Virus record (IMG/VR): IMGVR_UViG_3300044819_000115
Coordinates: 1-32,251 of that record
DNA length: 32,251 bases
Strand: one strand, 5' to 3'
Source: a virus
The notes beneath the pieces were generated by a model. That model did no database searches, was not told the origin of the DNA, and saw only the letters and a program-made list of their open reading frames with translations. Shown one piece after another: positions 22,514 through 31,896 of the stretch. Both the position numbers and the translations under genes were made by a program. The number at the start of each line of letters is the position of its first letter. Within the stretch, counting starts at the first letter, position 1.

Positions 22514-24030
22514 TAGCGCCTCGCGATCACGCGCACCTGGCCCACCGTCTGATCCGTGTTGGACGAGTCGGTGAACAGCGCGTTGGGCTTACTGGGCGTG
22601 GTGCTGGCGTTCAGCACCGACAAGATCACCGCGAGCTCGGACGACCGCACCTGCAGCGACGGCACCAAGAACGTTGCGGTCACCGGGCCGGCGTCGGTCA
22701 GCACCAACCGGTGGACGATCGGCTGGTAGATCTGCGTCGCCGAGCCCGAGGTCCTGCACCAGACCTGCACGTCCGACGGGAACACGCCGAGGTTGTGCGT
22801 CACGGTCAGCGGGAAGTCCGCGCTCGCGTCGACGCTCAACCACCCCGAGTCGAACACGCCGCCGGCGTTGAAGGTGACGACGTTGATCGGGTTGCCGCCC
22901 GACTGGTGCTGGCACCGCCCGATGTAGACGCGACCGGCCACGAACGGCGGCGTCGTGGTCACGGTGGCGCCCGTGTCGACTGCGCCGATGTTCGGGTGCG
23001 CCTTGTCGAGGATCTGCCAGTTGATGCTGGTGCTACCGCCCGAGGTCGGGAACTGGCCACGGATCGTCAGCTTGGTGTCCGGCAGGACGCCGTCGAGCGC
23101 GCTGATCACGTAGTTGCCGGTGTCGGCGCCCGTGATGATGGAGAGGATGTCGCCCTCTTTGATCTTGCCGAACGGGGCGGTGTTGAACAGCGACCCGGTC
23201 GCCACGAAGACGTTGCCCGAGGTCGTGCCCGTGCCCGTGCCCGCCTGCAGGATGCGAAGGTCTTTTGCAACGACTCCGCCGCCGCCCGGCGCGGTGTAGC
23301 GGAAGGCGCTGGAGTTGTAGGCGCCCTCGTTCCTGTCCACGTACAACCAGATCCAGTCGTTGTTCACTGGCGACAACAGGTTGTAGTCGAGGTCGATGAT
23401 CTCCCGGACCCGGAACACGTAGCCGTCGATGTTGAACACCGCCGGCGGCGAGTCGCACGTAAACCGGACCTGGCCGATCCCGAGTCCTGAGATCATCGGG
23501 TTTGCACCACCCATCACCAACCCTGGCGACCATGGAACGTGCGGGGACGACATCCCCTGCCCGCTCTTGGCGCCGAAGTCCGCAGATCGAAACGCGATAC
23601 CCGGATCGATCCCGGCCGCCGGCGGGAATGCCGCCGACGGGCCCGCAGAGGGGACCGGCACAAACCTCGATCCCGCGAATGGCTGCCGCGCATCGAAGAT
23701 ATCGAAGTCGGTGCTGTCGAGGCGCGCCGCCGGCGTCGAGAGGTTGCCCTTGACGGCAGAGACGGCCATCGCGAGGATGCCGGGCGTCCCCGAGATGCTG
23801 ATCGCTCCGTTGGCATCGAGCGACACGTTGAGCCGAGCGGCCAGGCTCGCGAGGTTGCCCTTCAGCGCTGCCCAGGCGGACGTGCTGCCGGTGCCCACCA
23901 GGCCGGCGTACATGTCCGAGAGCCAGTCGTCGATCTCCTCCATGTTACCGTTGACCGGTCCATTCCACGAGTTGGTGAACTCGTGAAGTGCCGGCAGCGT
24001 CAGCTTGAGGAAGTTGGTGAATGTGGCCAT
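22513..24030 (-). CDS. Tail fibre or adhesin protein, beta-rich
   Basis: This 505-residue protein begins with a short helical N-terminus (FTNSWNGPVNGNMEEIDDW, 18-36), similar to attachment ends of many tail fibres. Then it is strongly beta-rich and Gly/Ser/Thr-rich. Residues about 270-342 contain a small module (F-x-K-I-K-E-GDILSIITGADTGNYVISAL) also seen in the two large baseplate proteins. The C-terminal part (about 395-450) resembles a phage fibre end with TVTHNLGVFPSDVQVWC. GGAG is eight bases before the ATG. It is likely part of the fibre complex with the 1192-residue protein, as they are adjacent and coupled. Confidence 0.75.
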   Translation of the reverse strand: MATFTNFLKLTLPALHEFTNSWNGPVNGNMEEIDDWLSDMYAGLVGTGSTSAWAALKGNLASLAARLNVSLDANGAISISGTPGILAMAVSAVKGNLSTPAARLDSTDFDIFDARQPFAGSRFVPVPSAGPSAAFPPAAGIDPGIAFRSADFGAKSGQGMSSPHVPWSPGLVMGGANPMISGLGIGQVRFTCDSPPAVFNIDGYVFRVREIIDLDYNLLSPVNNDWIWLYVDRNEGAYNSSAFRYTAPGGGGVVAKDLRILQAGTGTGTTSGNVFVATGSLFNTAPFGKIKEGDILSIITGADTGNYVISALDGVLPDTKLTIRGQFPTSGGSTSINWQILDKAHPNIGAVDTGATVTTTPPFVAGRVYIGRCQHQSGGNPINVVTFNAGGVFDSGWLSVDASADFPLTVTHNLGVFPSDVQVWCRTSGSATQIYQPIVHRLVLTDAGPVTATFLVPSLQVRSSELAVILSVLNASTTPSKPNALFTDSSNTDQTVGQVRVIARR

Positions 24031-24043
24031 GCAGCTTCTCCGG

Positions 24044-24676
24044 TCACGTTGCGATCGTCAGCGTCCACGTGATGGTGATCGTGACATCTTCCGCCGAATC
24101 GAACGACGCTGACTTGAAGGTCCTCGTCGAGAGCATCACTTCGTCGGCGTCCGCGGTGTCCGGCGGCACCTTGTTGATCTGGATCTTGTCGCCACCGACC
24201 GTCAGGACGCCGTCGCCCAGGATGAGCGATGCCTCGTTGATCACGCGCGCTGCCAGCGAATAGCTGGTCGGGTCGACGTCGACCGAGCGGAGGTTGCCGA
24301 CGAAGGTCATCGACGCCGACGTCGGGCGTGAGAACACCGAGACATCTTGGCGCAGGATCTCGTGATAGAGGGCGGTCCGGCCAGGCCAGGTCGAGTCGGG
24401 GAGCTTGGGGTTGAAGAGCTCGGACGCCGGAGTGCCGCCGTCGCCGACGGCCATACGAAAGATCGAGCCGGCGAAGCCGCCGCCATTGGTGCCAATCAGG
24501 ATGTCGCGCAGCCCGGTGACGCCGACGTCGACGATGAAGTTCTTGCTGTCGTGCACGAGCTCGAGCGGGCCGCGGCCGACTCGCCGTTCGATCCGAACAT
24601 GCCCCTTGAACGTGAGTCTATCGGGTCGAGGCTTTCGACCGACCTCGAGGAACCGAAGGAAGGGGGGCAACTTCAT
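24044..24676 (-). CDS. Small baseplate- or fibre-linked tail protein
   Basis: This 210-residue beta-rich protein holds NFIVDVGVTGLRDILIG (46-62) and FRMAVGDGGTPAS (73-85), a pattern found in tail proteins near fibres of large phages. The rest alternates strands and a Thr/Ser-rich C-terminus. There is no membrane segment. It lies between the large baseplate protein and the fibres, so a connector between baseplate and fibre is plausible. A 50-base gap precedes it, with only a weak GGTGA as ribosome-binding site. No firm family assigned. Confidence 0.6.
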   Translation of the reverse strand: MKLPPFLRFLEVGRKPRPDRLTFKGHVRIERRVGRGPLELVHDSKNFIVDVGVTGLRDILIGTNGGGFAGSIFRMAVGDGGTPASELFNPKLPDSTWPGRTALYHEILRQDVSVFSRPTSASMTFVGNLRSVDVDPTSYSLAARVINEASLILGDGVLTVGGDKIQINKVPPDTADADEVMLSTRTFKSASFDSAEDVTITITWTLTIAT

Positions 24677-24726
24677 GATTCACCGGGAGTTTAGAGGTCA
24701 GCCGTCAGAGTCGTCAATGTCGCGAG

Positions 24727-27123
24727 CTAGATGGCGTAGACGTCGGTCACCGTGGGACCCGTGTTGTCGGTGCGGAGCAGTGTACAGGAGGCGATCTGAT
24801 GGGGCTGTGGAGAAGCGCTCGGTGTGGGCGGAACCGCGACGTTGAACTCGTTGATGGACTTCGTCGAGGCGGTGATCGTCTGAATCGTGAGGGCGGAGGG
24901 GAAGACCAGGTGCAGGCCCACGATCTCGGTGTCCTTGAGGGAGCTGCCCGCCAAGTCGATGTCGGTCTTGGTGTTTCGCGTCGTGGGGGTCGAGAACAGC
25001 GTGCCGTTCAGGATGATGTTTTCGCGACCGATCTTGATCGCATCGTGGTCGAGCTTGCGCTCGCCCGGGATCAGCACGTAGGACAGATCCAGGGTCTCGG
25101 TGATGAGCGCATCGGGGATGTCGAGCGCGATGAGGTGAGAATTGAACCGCTCGAGGACCTCGAAGTAGCCCTGGTAGATCCCACCAATGATGCGCACGAC
25201 ATCGCCGGTCGTGACCCCAAGCGCCGCGAAGTCGACCGATAGATCACGGAAGTTGCCCGCGGCCTGCGTGCCGCCGGTGGGGATCTCGCCGGTCGAGTCG
25301 TTGATGAGGAAGTTGTCGAATGCCATCGACTGATCCCACTCGTTGTTGCTGACCGTGGTGCTCAGGTCGAAGGCGAGTTGGTTAGGTGGCAGGTCCTCGG
25401 TGAACGTGATCGTCTCGTCCTCCGACACCGCGAACGAGAAGATGTACTCGGTCCAAGATGGCTTCATGTTGTCGAGGAACGTCACGAGCTCGGTCACGTT
25501 GACCCGGCTGACGATCGCCTCGGTGAGTACCTGGGGCAGGAACAGGTGGTTCTCGAGCAGCGTCAGTGCTTTCGTCTCGTCAGTGTTGCCGGGCCCGAAC
25601 GTTGCGTTCGAGGTGAGGAAGCGGTCGATGCCTGCGCGGCCGAGCAGGCTTGCGACGAATCCGGGTTGGTTGTTGCGGTCGATGATCGAGACGCCGGTAG
25701 TGAGCGAATCGAACCGAGCAACGGAGTCTCCGCGGACCACAGTGGGAGAGAGGCCGGTCGGGATGCTGTAGGTGATGATCTGTCCGCGTGGATCGGTCAC
25801 GTCGATCACTGCCAGCACGGTGTCGACGCGGGTCACGGTACCGGCCTTCTTGGCGAACGGCAGGCCGAGCAAGATCTGCAGGCCGCGCTGGAGATTGCCC
25901 GGCGTCGAGCCCGTCCAGAACGCGTACCACAGGCCCTGCAGCGCGAGCTTGTAGGCTTCGGAGTTCGATCGATAGAAGTCGATGAGGACGCCGAAGTTCC
26001 GGTACGGGGTCTCGCGGTCAACCCTCGTGGTCTCTGCCCACATCTGGCGGAGGCGCGCATCGGTGGGGCCAAGCGATGCCAGCGGGAACCCGGTGCGCAC
26101 CGAGAGGATGCCGCCCTGCACGACATAGTCGACGTCCTCGACGAGGACAAGCGTTGGATTGTCGACCAGGTCCCTCAGGCTTGGAATCGAGACGATGGCC
26201 TTCGAAACCTTGATGCCATGCGGGAACGCGTTGATCGAGTAGACGACGTCGGTGGCCTGGGTGACCGGGAACTGTTCGACGACCTGAATCTGATCCGTCG
26301 AGGGCACTGCGTTGATGTGGTAGGTGCCGGCGTTCGGACCGTCGGTGATCGTGAGGACTCGGCCCGTTCGCACTGCGCTGAAGTCCACGTTGGGATCGGT
26401 CAACGTCGACGAATCAACAGCTCCTGCCGTGCCCTGGAACGGCAAGGTTGCGGTGCCGTTGTAGGTGTAGGACACGACGACCTGATCGCCGCTATTGATT
26501 GTCGTACCGGCGATGCGACGAATGACCGCGTTGGGCTCGTCGATCTCGTAGTCGAGTCCGAGCGTGTACTGGCTGTGCGAATAGCGGATCGTCACCGGGT
26601 CGCTGACCGGGATCCGGCCGCCATCGAGCGCCTGGATTGTTCCGGTCACGAGATTGACGACGTAGTCGCGGTTGGCGGTGTACTCGAGCGCCCCACTCGA
26701 GACCGAGACGGTACCGGTGATCAGCAACCCATAGCGCAGTGCTCTCACCGAGCTGTCGAAGAAGAGCATTGTCTCTTCTTGGAAGATCTGCCCCGACGGC
26801 GAACTCATCGTCAGCGTGTCGTAGAGGGCGGTCTCGTGCGACAAGTCGGCGTCGATGAACATCGTCAGGGTGAGCGTGTCGCTCTGCGGGAACAGGTCGC
26901 AGCTATTGTCATCAACGGCGAACTTGTTCCACCGCTCAGTCAGGAACACCGGCACCGTTGCGACGGTGGTCGAAAGCGCGGCGTCGATGATCTTCTGCTC
27001 GAGGTTCGAGGCGATCTGGATGTTCGCCGACCAGAAGGTCTCGAACATCTGGCGATCCGCGGTGGGCAGCAAGTCCCACACGTCCTCGAGGAACCGCCAC
27101 AGGAAGGACGAGGAGACGCTCAC
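24727..27123 (-). CDS. Large baseplate/tail structural protein
   Basis: This 798-residue protein has a helical N-terminus (1-60; LWRFLEDVWDLLPTADRQM) typical of baseplate proteins of large myoviruses, followed by long beta-rich regions and a helical segment at 385-425 (YKLALQGLWYAFWTGS, NLQRGLQILLGLPFAKK). Two copies of a small beta module lie at about 235-298 and 622-685. The start is GTG, preceded by GGAG at good spacing, and it overlaps the previous gene by four bases (GTGA). The gene order J-like, small protein, this gene suggests a baseplate wedge or tail-tip protein comparable in place to gpI, but the sequence is much longer than gpI. Structural call firm, exact role open. Confidence 0.7.
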   Translation of the reverse strand: MSVSSSFLWRFLEDVWDLLPTADRQMFETFWSANIQIASNLEQKIIDAALSTTVATVPVFLTERWNKFAVDDNSCDLFPQSDTLTLTMFIDADLSHETALYDTLTMSSPSGQIFQEETMLFFDSSVRALRYGLLITGTVSVSSGALEYTANRDYVVNLVTGTIQALDGGRIPVSDPVTIRYSHSQYTLGLDYEIDEPNAVIRRIAGTTINSGDQVVVSYTYNGTATLPFQGTAGAVDSSTLTDPNVDFSAVRTGRVLTITDGPNAGTYHINAVPSTDQIQVVEQFPVTQATDVVYSINAFPHGIKVSKAIVSIPSLRDLVDNPTLVLVEDVDYVVQGGILSVRTGFPLASLGPTDARLRQMWAETTRVDRETPYRNFGVLIDFYRSNSEAYKLALQGLWYAFWTGSTPGNLQRGLQILLGLPFAKKAGTVTRVDTVLAVIDVTDPRGQIITYSIPTGLSPTVVRGDSVARFDSLTTGVSIIDRNNQPGFVASLLGRAGIDRFLTSNATFGPGNTDETKALTLLENHLFLPQVLTEAIVSRVNVTELVTFLDNMKPSWTEYIFSFAVSEDETITFTEDLPPNQLAFDLSTTVSNNEWDQSMAFDNFLINDSTGEIPTGGTQAAGNFRDLSVDFAALGVTTGDVVRIIGGIYQGYFEVLERFNSHLIALDIPDALITETLDLSYVLIPGERKLDHDAIKIGRENIILNGTLFSTPTTRNTKTDIDLAGSSLKDTEIVGLHLVFPSALTIQTITASTKSINEFNVAVPPTPSASPQPHQIASCTLLRTDNTGPTVTDVYAI

Positions 27124-27404
27124 CTCGACCGCTCCGCGTAGAGCCGAGCTCGCGTCTGCTGATCGACCGGATCCTTCGCGCCCGAGGAGGTTCCGAGCGT
27201 GCCAGTCTGCACCTGAGAGGGCAAGCCGGCGTTGGGCAGCCGCGTGGCCGCCTCATCCGGCGCGAGCCGGTGGAACGGCGGCGGGTGGTCGGGGCTCATC
27301 ATGGCCGCGGGGATCTCGGTGTTGGTGATGTCGGCGCCGCGCTTGTACATACACGACACCGCGCCAACCTTCACGAGCTCGTCGACAAAGCTGAGGAGGT
27401 TCAT
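27120..27404 (-). CDS. Small protein between two baseplate genes, unknown function
   Basis: This 94-residue protein has an N-terminal helix (LLSFVDELVKVGAV) and a Pro-rich, probably disordered remainder. It overlaps its neighbours by four bases on each side (ATGA, GTGA), and AGAGGA precedes the ATG at seven bases, so it is translated. Its place between the J-like protein and the large baseplate protein suggests a baseplate or assembly accessory. I recognise no family. Confidence 0.6.
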   Translation of the reverse strand: MNLLSFVDELVKVGAVSCMYKRGADITNTEIPAAMMSPDHPPPFHRLAPDEAATRLPNAGLPSQVQTGTLGTSSGAKDPVDQQTRARLYAERSR

Positions 27405-29464
27405 ACGAGGTTCCTCTGCAGAGTGATGTTGCGCGAGCGGAAACGAGCGATGCGCGGGGAGAGCGGCCGGTCGGTCGGATCCGGAATGGGATCATCGGGA
27501 ATGGCCAGGTCGCCTGCGGTGTTCGGCGAGACGAAGACCACCGTCCCATCCTCGTTGTGGATTTCACCAAGGAGGGCTTGCGCACTACCCAGATCGACGC
27601 GGCGCGCCCCGTTGTTGTAGAGCAGGTCGACGATGTCGGAGATCTCTAGAGCATCACCTTCGTTCGTGGCATCGATCAGCTGCTTTACCAGCGTGGTCAT
27701 GTCATCGACCGAGATCGCGGTGGCCGAGGTGCTGGTTGCAATCGTGTAGACCAATGGCTCGACCGAGTCGACGAACACCGGAATGAACTCGCGCGCAAGA
27801 AGCGACGCCGACTGGCTCTGATTGTCTCGATCGTCCATGAATGCCTGGATGGGGGGCACCTCATTGGCGACCTCGTAGTTCACCCGAACCGCGGTACCCA
27901 CCAGCGAGTCATCGAACTCGATGTAGTTGTCCTCGTTCCACGAGAACCGCAACGTCGACTGGGTGACGACGAAGACATAGTCCGCGCCCTCGCCCACGCC
28001 GAACCCCCCTTCACCGAACCCGCCTGCGCCGAAGCCGCCTGCGCCGTTCAGGACCGCGCCTGTCGGATTCCCTGAGAGCGAGTCGAGGACCTGGATTGAA
28101 TCGATGTCCATGATCGGGGTGTCAGTGATCGTGTAGTCGGTGCGATCCACCGAGCGCACCGTCTTGATGATGTCCACCGAGATCGGGTTGTACTCGTACG
28201 TCACCATCAGGTTGTCATCGACGTGGAAATCCACGCCGGTCTCGTCGGTCACGCTGAAGTTTCCGTAGATCGTGATCGCGTTGTTGCTCAGATGGTCCTT
28301 GACCGTGTACGTGCCGGCGACGTCGGCCGGGTTGTCCACCGTCAAGATCATCCCCGTCCGCACACCAGCGAACGCCCCGGTCTTGGTCAGCGTCTTGCCT
28401 GTGCTCACCACGCCGCCGGTGCCATCGACGTGAAAGATCGCCGACACCGGCAGTCGGGCGATGAGCCCATCGGCGTCATCGATAGCGTAATCAGCGCCCT
28501 CCGTGAATGGGCCGAGCCCGTCCACTGTCATGACCGTGGGGGCAACGTTGGTGCGATCGATGGACCCGTGGCTGAGGCTGTACTCGACGCTCTGAACGAG
28601 CAGCGCGATTGCATCGGACGCGACGCGCTGGCGGGTTGTGTCGACCTCGAGGCCGAAGATGTCCTTGGATCCGGGGGTGAAGGTACCGGTCTTGACGTAG
28701 ACATCGACGTTGCCGCCGATGTGCACGTTGTAGACGATGTCGCGCATCATCTCTGGATCGTGGAATCCGATCGGCTGGATCTCCTCGATGGTCGTGAAGT
28801 TCTCCGTGAGCGTCACGATGATGCCGCGACCGGTCACCAGCGCGCGCACCGTCACCGCGACCTTGATGCGATCGATCAGCTGGGTGTTGGTCTCGCGATC
28901 GCGCCCCTGGCCGACCGCGAACAGGTTGGTGACGTTCGCAACGCCCTGGGGCTCCGCTTCCATCGTGGTGATCGCGCCGGCGTCGACGTTGTAGTCGGCG
29001 CCCTGGTCGAGCGCGATGATCGGGATGTCGACGTAGAATAGCGAGCCGTCTTGGTTCAGTGCCATCTCGGCGCTGGTCACCGACACCGGCTCGGAGTTCG
29101 AGTAGCGCTGGCCTGCGGGGCCGCGCCAGATGAGGACGGACATCGGCGAGCTGAAATCCTGGGGCTCGAAGAACCGGACGCGCTCGACCGTTGACCCGAT
29201 CGCCCCGGGGATGCGTTCGACGAAGGCGTTCGACGCCAGACCGTCGACGATGTCCTCCGGGAATGCGTCCGGATCGGACGCTCCCAAGATCGTCAGGATC
29301 GATTGGCTGGCCTGCACGGCCGTTAGCTCGTCGATGATAGGCTGGAGGATGATCGATTGCGGATCGATCATCAGGCCGGTGGTCGGTACACCATTGCCGG
29401 TATCGAAGTTCGGATCGAACTCGAGCAGGCGCTGAATGATGAAGTCGCGGACTGGAAGCGTCAT
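27401..29464 (-). CDS. Baseplate J-like protein
   Basis: Baseplate J/gp6-like proteins form the wedge ring that joins gp25-like proteins to fibres. This 687-residue protein has the N-terminal helix (1-60), a beta domain with RGPAGQRYSNSEPVSV (114-129), VDIPIIALDQGADYNVDAGAI (145-165) and GRDRETNTQLIDRIKVAV (187-204), all typical of the family, with a T-x-x-RG motif at about 211-214. The C-terminal half is extended by extra beta regions, including one shared with neighbours (352-415), and a Gly-rich repeat (473-493). It starts on the stop of the gp25-like gene (TGATG). The C-terminal extension is longer than in ordinary J proteins. Assignment is good. Confidence 0.8.
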   Translation of the reverse strand: MTLPVRDFIIQRLLEFDPNFDTGNGVPTTGLMIDPQSIILQPIIDELTAVQASQSILTILGASDPDAFPEDIVDGLASNAFVERIPGAIGSTVERVRFFEPQDFSSPMSVLIWRGPAGQRYSNSEPVSVTSAEMALNQDGSLFYVDIPIIALDQGADYNVDAGAITTMEAEPQGVANVTNLFAVGQGRDRETNTQLIDRIKVAVTVRALVTGRGIIVTLTENFTTIEEIQPIGFHDPEMMRDIVYNVHIGGNVDVYVKTGTFTPGSKDIFGLEVDTTRQRVASDAIALLVQSVEYSLSHGSIDRTNVAPTVMTVDGLGPFTEGADYAIDDADGLIARLPVSAIFHVDGTGGVVSTGKTLTKTGAFAGVRTGMILTVDNPADVAGTYTVKDHLSNNAITIYGNFSVTDETGVDFHVDDNLMVTYEYNPISVDIIKTVRSVDRTDYTITDTPIMDIDSIQVLDSLSGNPTGAVLNGAGGFGAGGFGEGGFGVGEGADYVFVVTQSTLRFSWNEDNYIEFDDSLVGTAVRVNYEVANEVPPIQAFMDDRDNQSQSASLLAREFIPVFVDSVEPLVYTIATSTSATAISVDDMTTLVKQLIDATNEGDALEISDIVDLLYNNGARRVDLGSAQALLGEIHNEDGTVVFVSPNTAGDLAIPDDPIPDPTDRPLSPRIARFRSRNITLQRNLV
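28001..28045 (-). repeat. Three tandem 15-base units coding for G-x-GGF
   Basis: Three consecutive 15-base units inside the J-like gene encode GAGGF, GAGGF and GEGGF, followed by a decayed GVGEG. Neighbouring copies differ by one or a few bases, so this is a recent or slippage-prone expansion. The segment forms a flexible glycine loop in a beta-rich protein. Confidence 0.75.
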
Positions 29465-29889
29465 CAGGTCACCACGACGGCTTGGGCTTGTTGTTGCTCT
29501 TGATTCACCACGGCGATGATCACGCGGAGCTCGGTGGAGCTCTCATCGGGGACAATGTCGACCAGGTTCAGGTTCTGCAGCAACTCGGAGGGAGGGCGGC
29601 TGGTCTGCTGCTGTTCCTCCTTGATGGTCTGCTCGACCATGCTGACGATCATCTGGACGTCCGCGAACAGCTCGGACGGATCATCCGGGTTGATGTTCGA
29701 ACCGATCAGGTTGCGCATGCCACCGGAACGACCCGGCACCACGATCGATCGCCCGCCGTTGGTCAGGAACAAGAGAGCGACGATCTGCACGAGCAGATCG
29801 ATCCCGTCGATCTGCACCGGCGGCTTTGGCGCGCCCAATCGCAAGGCCCCAGTGATGGGGTCCTGGATGAGGATCTTCAGGTCGGGCAC
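29464..29889 (-). CDS. gp25-like baseplate wedge protein
   Basis: This 141-residue protein matches the gp25/GPW lysozyme-like wedge family: IDGIDLLVQIVALLFLTNGGRSIV (27-50), PGRSGGMRNLIGSNI (52-66) and then a helix and strand through LLQNLNLVDI (103-112). gp25 binds the sheath and baseplate wedge and begins sheath assembly, so its presence indicates a contractile tail. The start is GTG, twelve bases after the preceding stop, with no clear ribosome-binding site. Its length and its place before the J-like gene fit the family. Confidence 0.8.
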   Translation of the reverse strand: MPDLKILIQDPITGALRLGAPKPPVQIDGIDLLVQIVALLFLTNGGRSIVVPGRSGGMRNLIGSNINPDDPSELFADVQMIVSMVEQTIKEEQQQTSRPPSELLQNLNLVDIVPDESSTELRVIIAVVNQEQQQAQAVVVT

Positions 29890-29901
29890 AGCCGCACGAT
29901 A

Positions 29902-31896
29902 TCACGGCGTGTCGCAGGCCACGACGCCGGCGTTGGGTTGCGCGGAGGTGCTCTCGAGCGTTGATGCAAGCCGGCCGCCGGCGCCGACGGCCAGCTGATC
30001 GATGTTGCCTAGGAGCGCGTTGTACTGCGAGAGCCCGGCAAGGGATGTGTCGAGAGCGCCGCCCGCGGCCGCGAGCGCCCCCTGCAGGTCGGTCACGATG
30101 GATTCGATGGTCTTGGCGTTCTTCTGGATGTTCGCGATTTGATCTTGGGCCTGCGTGATGAACCGCAACCGACCCTGATCCGAGGCGTCGACCGCAGCGA
30201 TGTTGAGGTTGGTCTGCTGGCCGATGAGGTCGTCGCGGATCGCGGCGATCTGCTGCTTGGTTTGGTCGTCGTCCGTGCCGGCGATGCCGTGGGTCAGGCA
30301 AGCGATCGCCGTGCCGAGATAGGATAGGAGGGTGGGGTCGCTGTCGAGGAACGACTGGAAGGAACCTGCGTTCAGCATGTCGACGCCTCGGTCGAGCCCG
30401 AGCTGGCGCATGCCGTCGATCAGCTGGCCGTAGCTTTGCGCAAACTGCATAGGGATCGCCGCGAACCTCGCGCAGGTCACGCGCTGCTGCGCCGCCACCA
30501 TGGCCGATTGATCGATGCGGCTGGTCTGGCTGAGCGCCGTGCTCGAGGCAAGTTGATGGAAGGTCGCAAGGCGACTCGGGTTGATGCGACCTGCACCGAC
30601 GTCGCTCATGAGACGCCGCGCACCGGCGGTCAGCGCGAGGACCTGGTTCTGCAGAGGTAGCGGGTTCTCGACGCCGGCGATCGTGACCTCGTTCGCGATC
30701 GTCGTCAGCGCCCCCAGCAGGGTCGCGAGCTCGGCCGCGAGCTCGGCCGCCTTGGTGGGGCCCTCGATGGAGCCCTCCTGCAGCGTGACCTGCTTGACCT
30801 GGTCCATCAGGGTGACGATGGCCTTGATCCGCGAGGTCCACGCCAGCGTCTGGGTCGAGGCTGCGCTCAGGTCCCCCAGCGTGATGGCGAGCTCGATGCG
30901 CCCGACCAGGTCGTTGAGCTTGCCCTGGATCGACGCCACCGCGCGGGCGCGCGTGTTCTGCGCCTGGGTGCCCTGGCCGGCGGTCCGAAAGTTCGGCACG
31001 ACCGTGTTGAGCTGCTGCACGTAGAAGTTGATCACCTGGACCTGGCTGACGATCGCCGAGGCCTCGGCCTCGATGATGTTCAGTAGGGAGGGGATCGCGA
31101 GCATCGTGAGCTTGATGTCAGAGGCTTGCACGGTCGCCGGGTCCACGCTGCCGAACCCGAGCACGTCGGCCACATCCATGATGGTCGGGCCCGACGTCGG
31201 CGGCGTCAGGATGGCTCCGGCCTGCAGGAGTGCCTGGCGAGCTCGTTCGAACGCGTTCGAGTCGAACGTGACCACGCCGGCCTGCAGGCGCTGGGTGACT
31301 AGCAGCGCGGCCTGCGCCTGCTCGAGCAGCGTGTTGGCGTTCATCAGATCAGCAAACGATCCGCTCGTATAGGTCGGGCTCATCTTGATGACGATGAGCA
31401 TCGCGTTGACGAGCTGCACGATGTGCTTGCGCAGGCACGTGAGGTTTGAGGTCTTCAGATCGATCGCCTGGATCATCGTCGTGCACATCCGCTGTGCCGC
31501 AGCGTAGGGGACGTCGGGGTAGAGCGACATCGCGTTGCCGACTGTCGTAGCAAGCGATGAACCGAGCGCGCTGATCTGCTGGATGCGCTTGGTGACGCCC
31601 GCACTGTCGGACGACATGGCGCTGAGCATGTCGGAGAGATCCCGCTGGGTGTACTGGCTCGCCAATCCAGCCGCCACACTGGTGAGGCTGCCGAAGGTGT
31701 CACTCGCCGAGCTCGCCGCGGCGTTGCCAAGGAGGCTGTCGAGGTGCTGGTCGCCGATCGCCGCCAGGGGGTCGGTGAACCCCTGGATGGCGGAGGCGAT
31801 TTGGTCCGTGAGCGTGGCAAGCTGCTTGGCCACGAACTGCGGGAACACCTGCGAGAGGCATCCCACGGCCTGCTGAATGTCGGCGATCGCGGCCAC
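29902..31896 (-). CDS. Large helical tail or baseplate protein of unknown function
   Basis: This 664-residue protein is nearly all helical, Ala/Gln/Leu/Ser-rich, with many short helices and several coiled-coil stretches, but no clear long hydrophobic segment like that of tape-measure proteins. The GTG start shares one base with the stop of the sigma-like gene (TAGTG). Its neighbours are the sigma-like gene before it and the gp25-like gene after it, and the operon then continues into baseplate genes. It could be a baseplate hub component, a tail-completion or tape-measure-related protein. No family recognised. Confidence 0.6.
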   Translation of the reverse strand: MAAIADIQQAVGCLSQVFPQFVAKQLATLTDQIASAIQGFTDPLAAIGDQHLDSLLGNAAASSASDTFGSLTSVAAGLASQYTQRDLSDMLSAMSSDSAGVTKRIQQISALGSSLATTVGNAMSLYPDVPYAAAQRMCTTMIQAIDLKTSNLTCLRKHIVQLVNAMLIVIKMSPTYTSGSFADLMNANTLLEQAQAALLVTQRLQAGVVTFDSNAFERARQALLQAGAILTPPTSGPTIMDVADVLGFGSVDPATVQASDIKLTMLAIPSLLNIIEAEASAIVSQVQVINFYVQQLNTVVPNFRTAGQGTQAQNTRARAVASIQGKLNDLVGRIELAITLGDLSAASTQTLAWTSRIKAIVTLMDQVKQVTLQEGSIEGPTKAAELAAELATLLGALTTIANEVTIAGVENPLPLQNQVLALTAGARRLMSDVGAGRINPSRLATFHQLASSTALSQTSRIDQSAMVAAQQRVTCARFAAIPMQFAQSYGQLIDGMRQLGLDRGVDMLNAGSFQSFLDSDPTLLSYLGTAIACLTHGIAGTDDDQTKQQIAAIRDDLIGQQTNLNIAAVDASDQGRLRFITQAQDQIANIQKNAKTIESIVTDLQGALAAAGGALDTSLAGLSQYNALLGNIDQLAVGAGGRLASTLESTSAQPNAGVVACDTP

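Noticed and set aside
29902-31896. Tape-measure protein
   Set aside because: It is helical but lacks long hydrophobic stretches, and its place next to the gp25-like gene is not the usual one. Kept as an unassigned helical tail protein.
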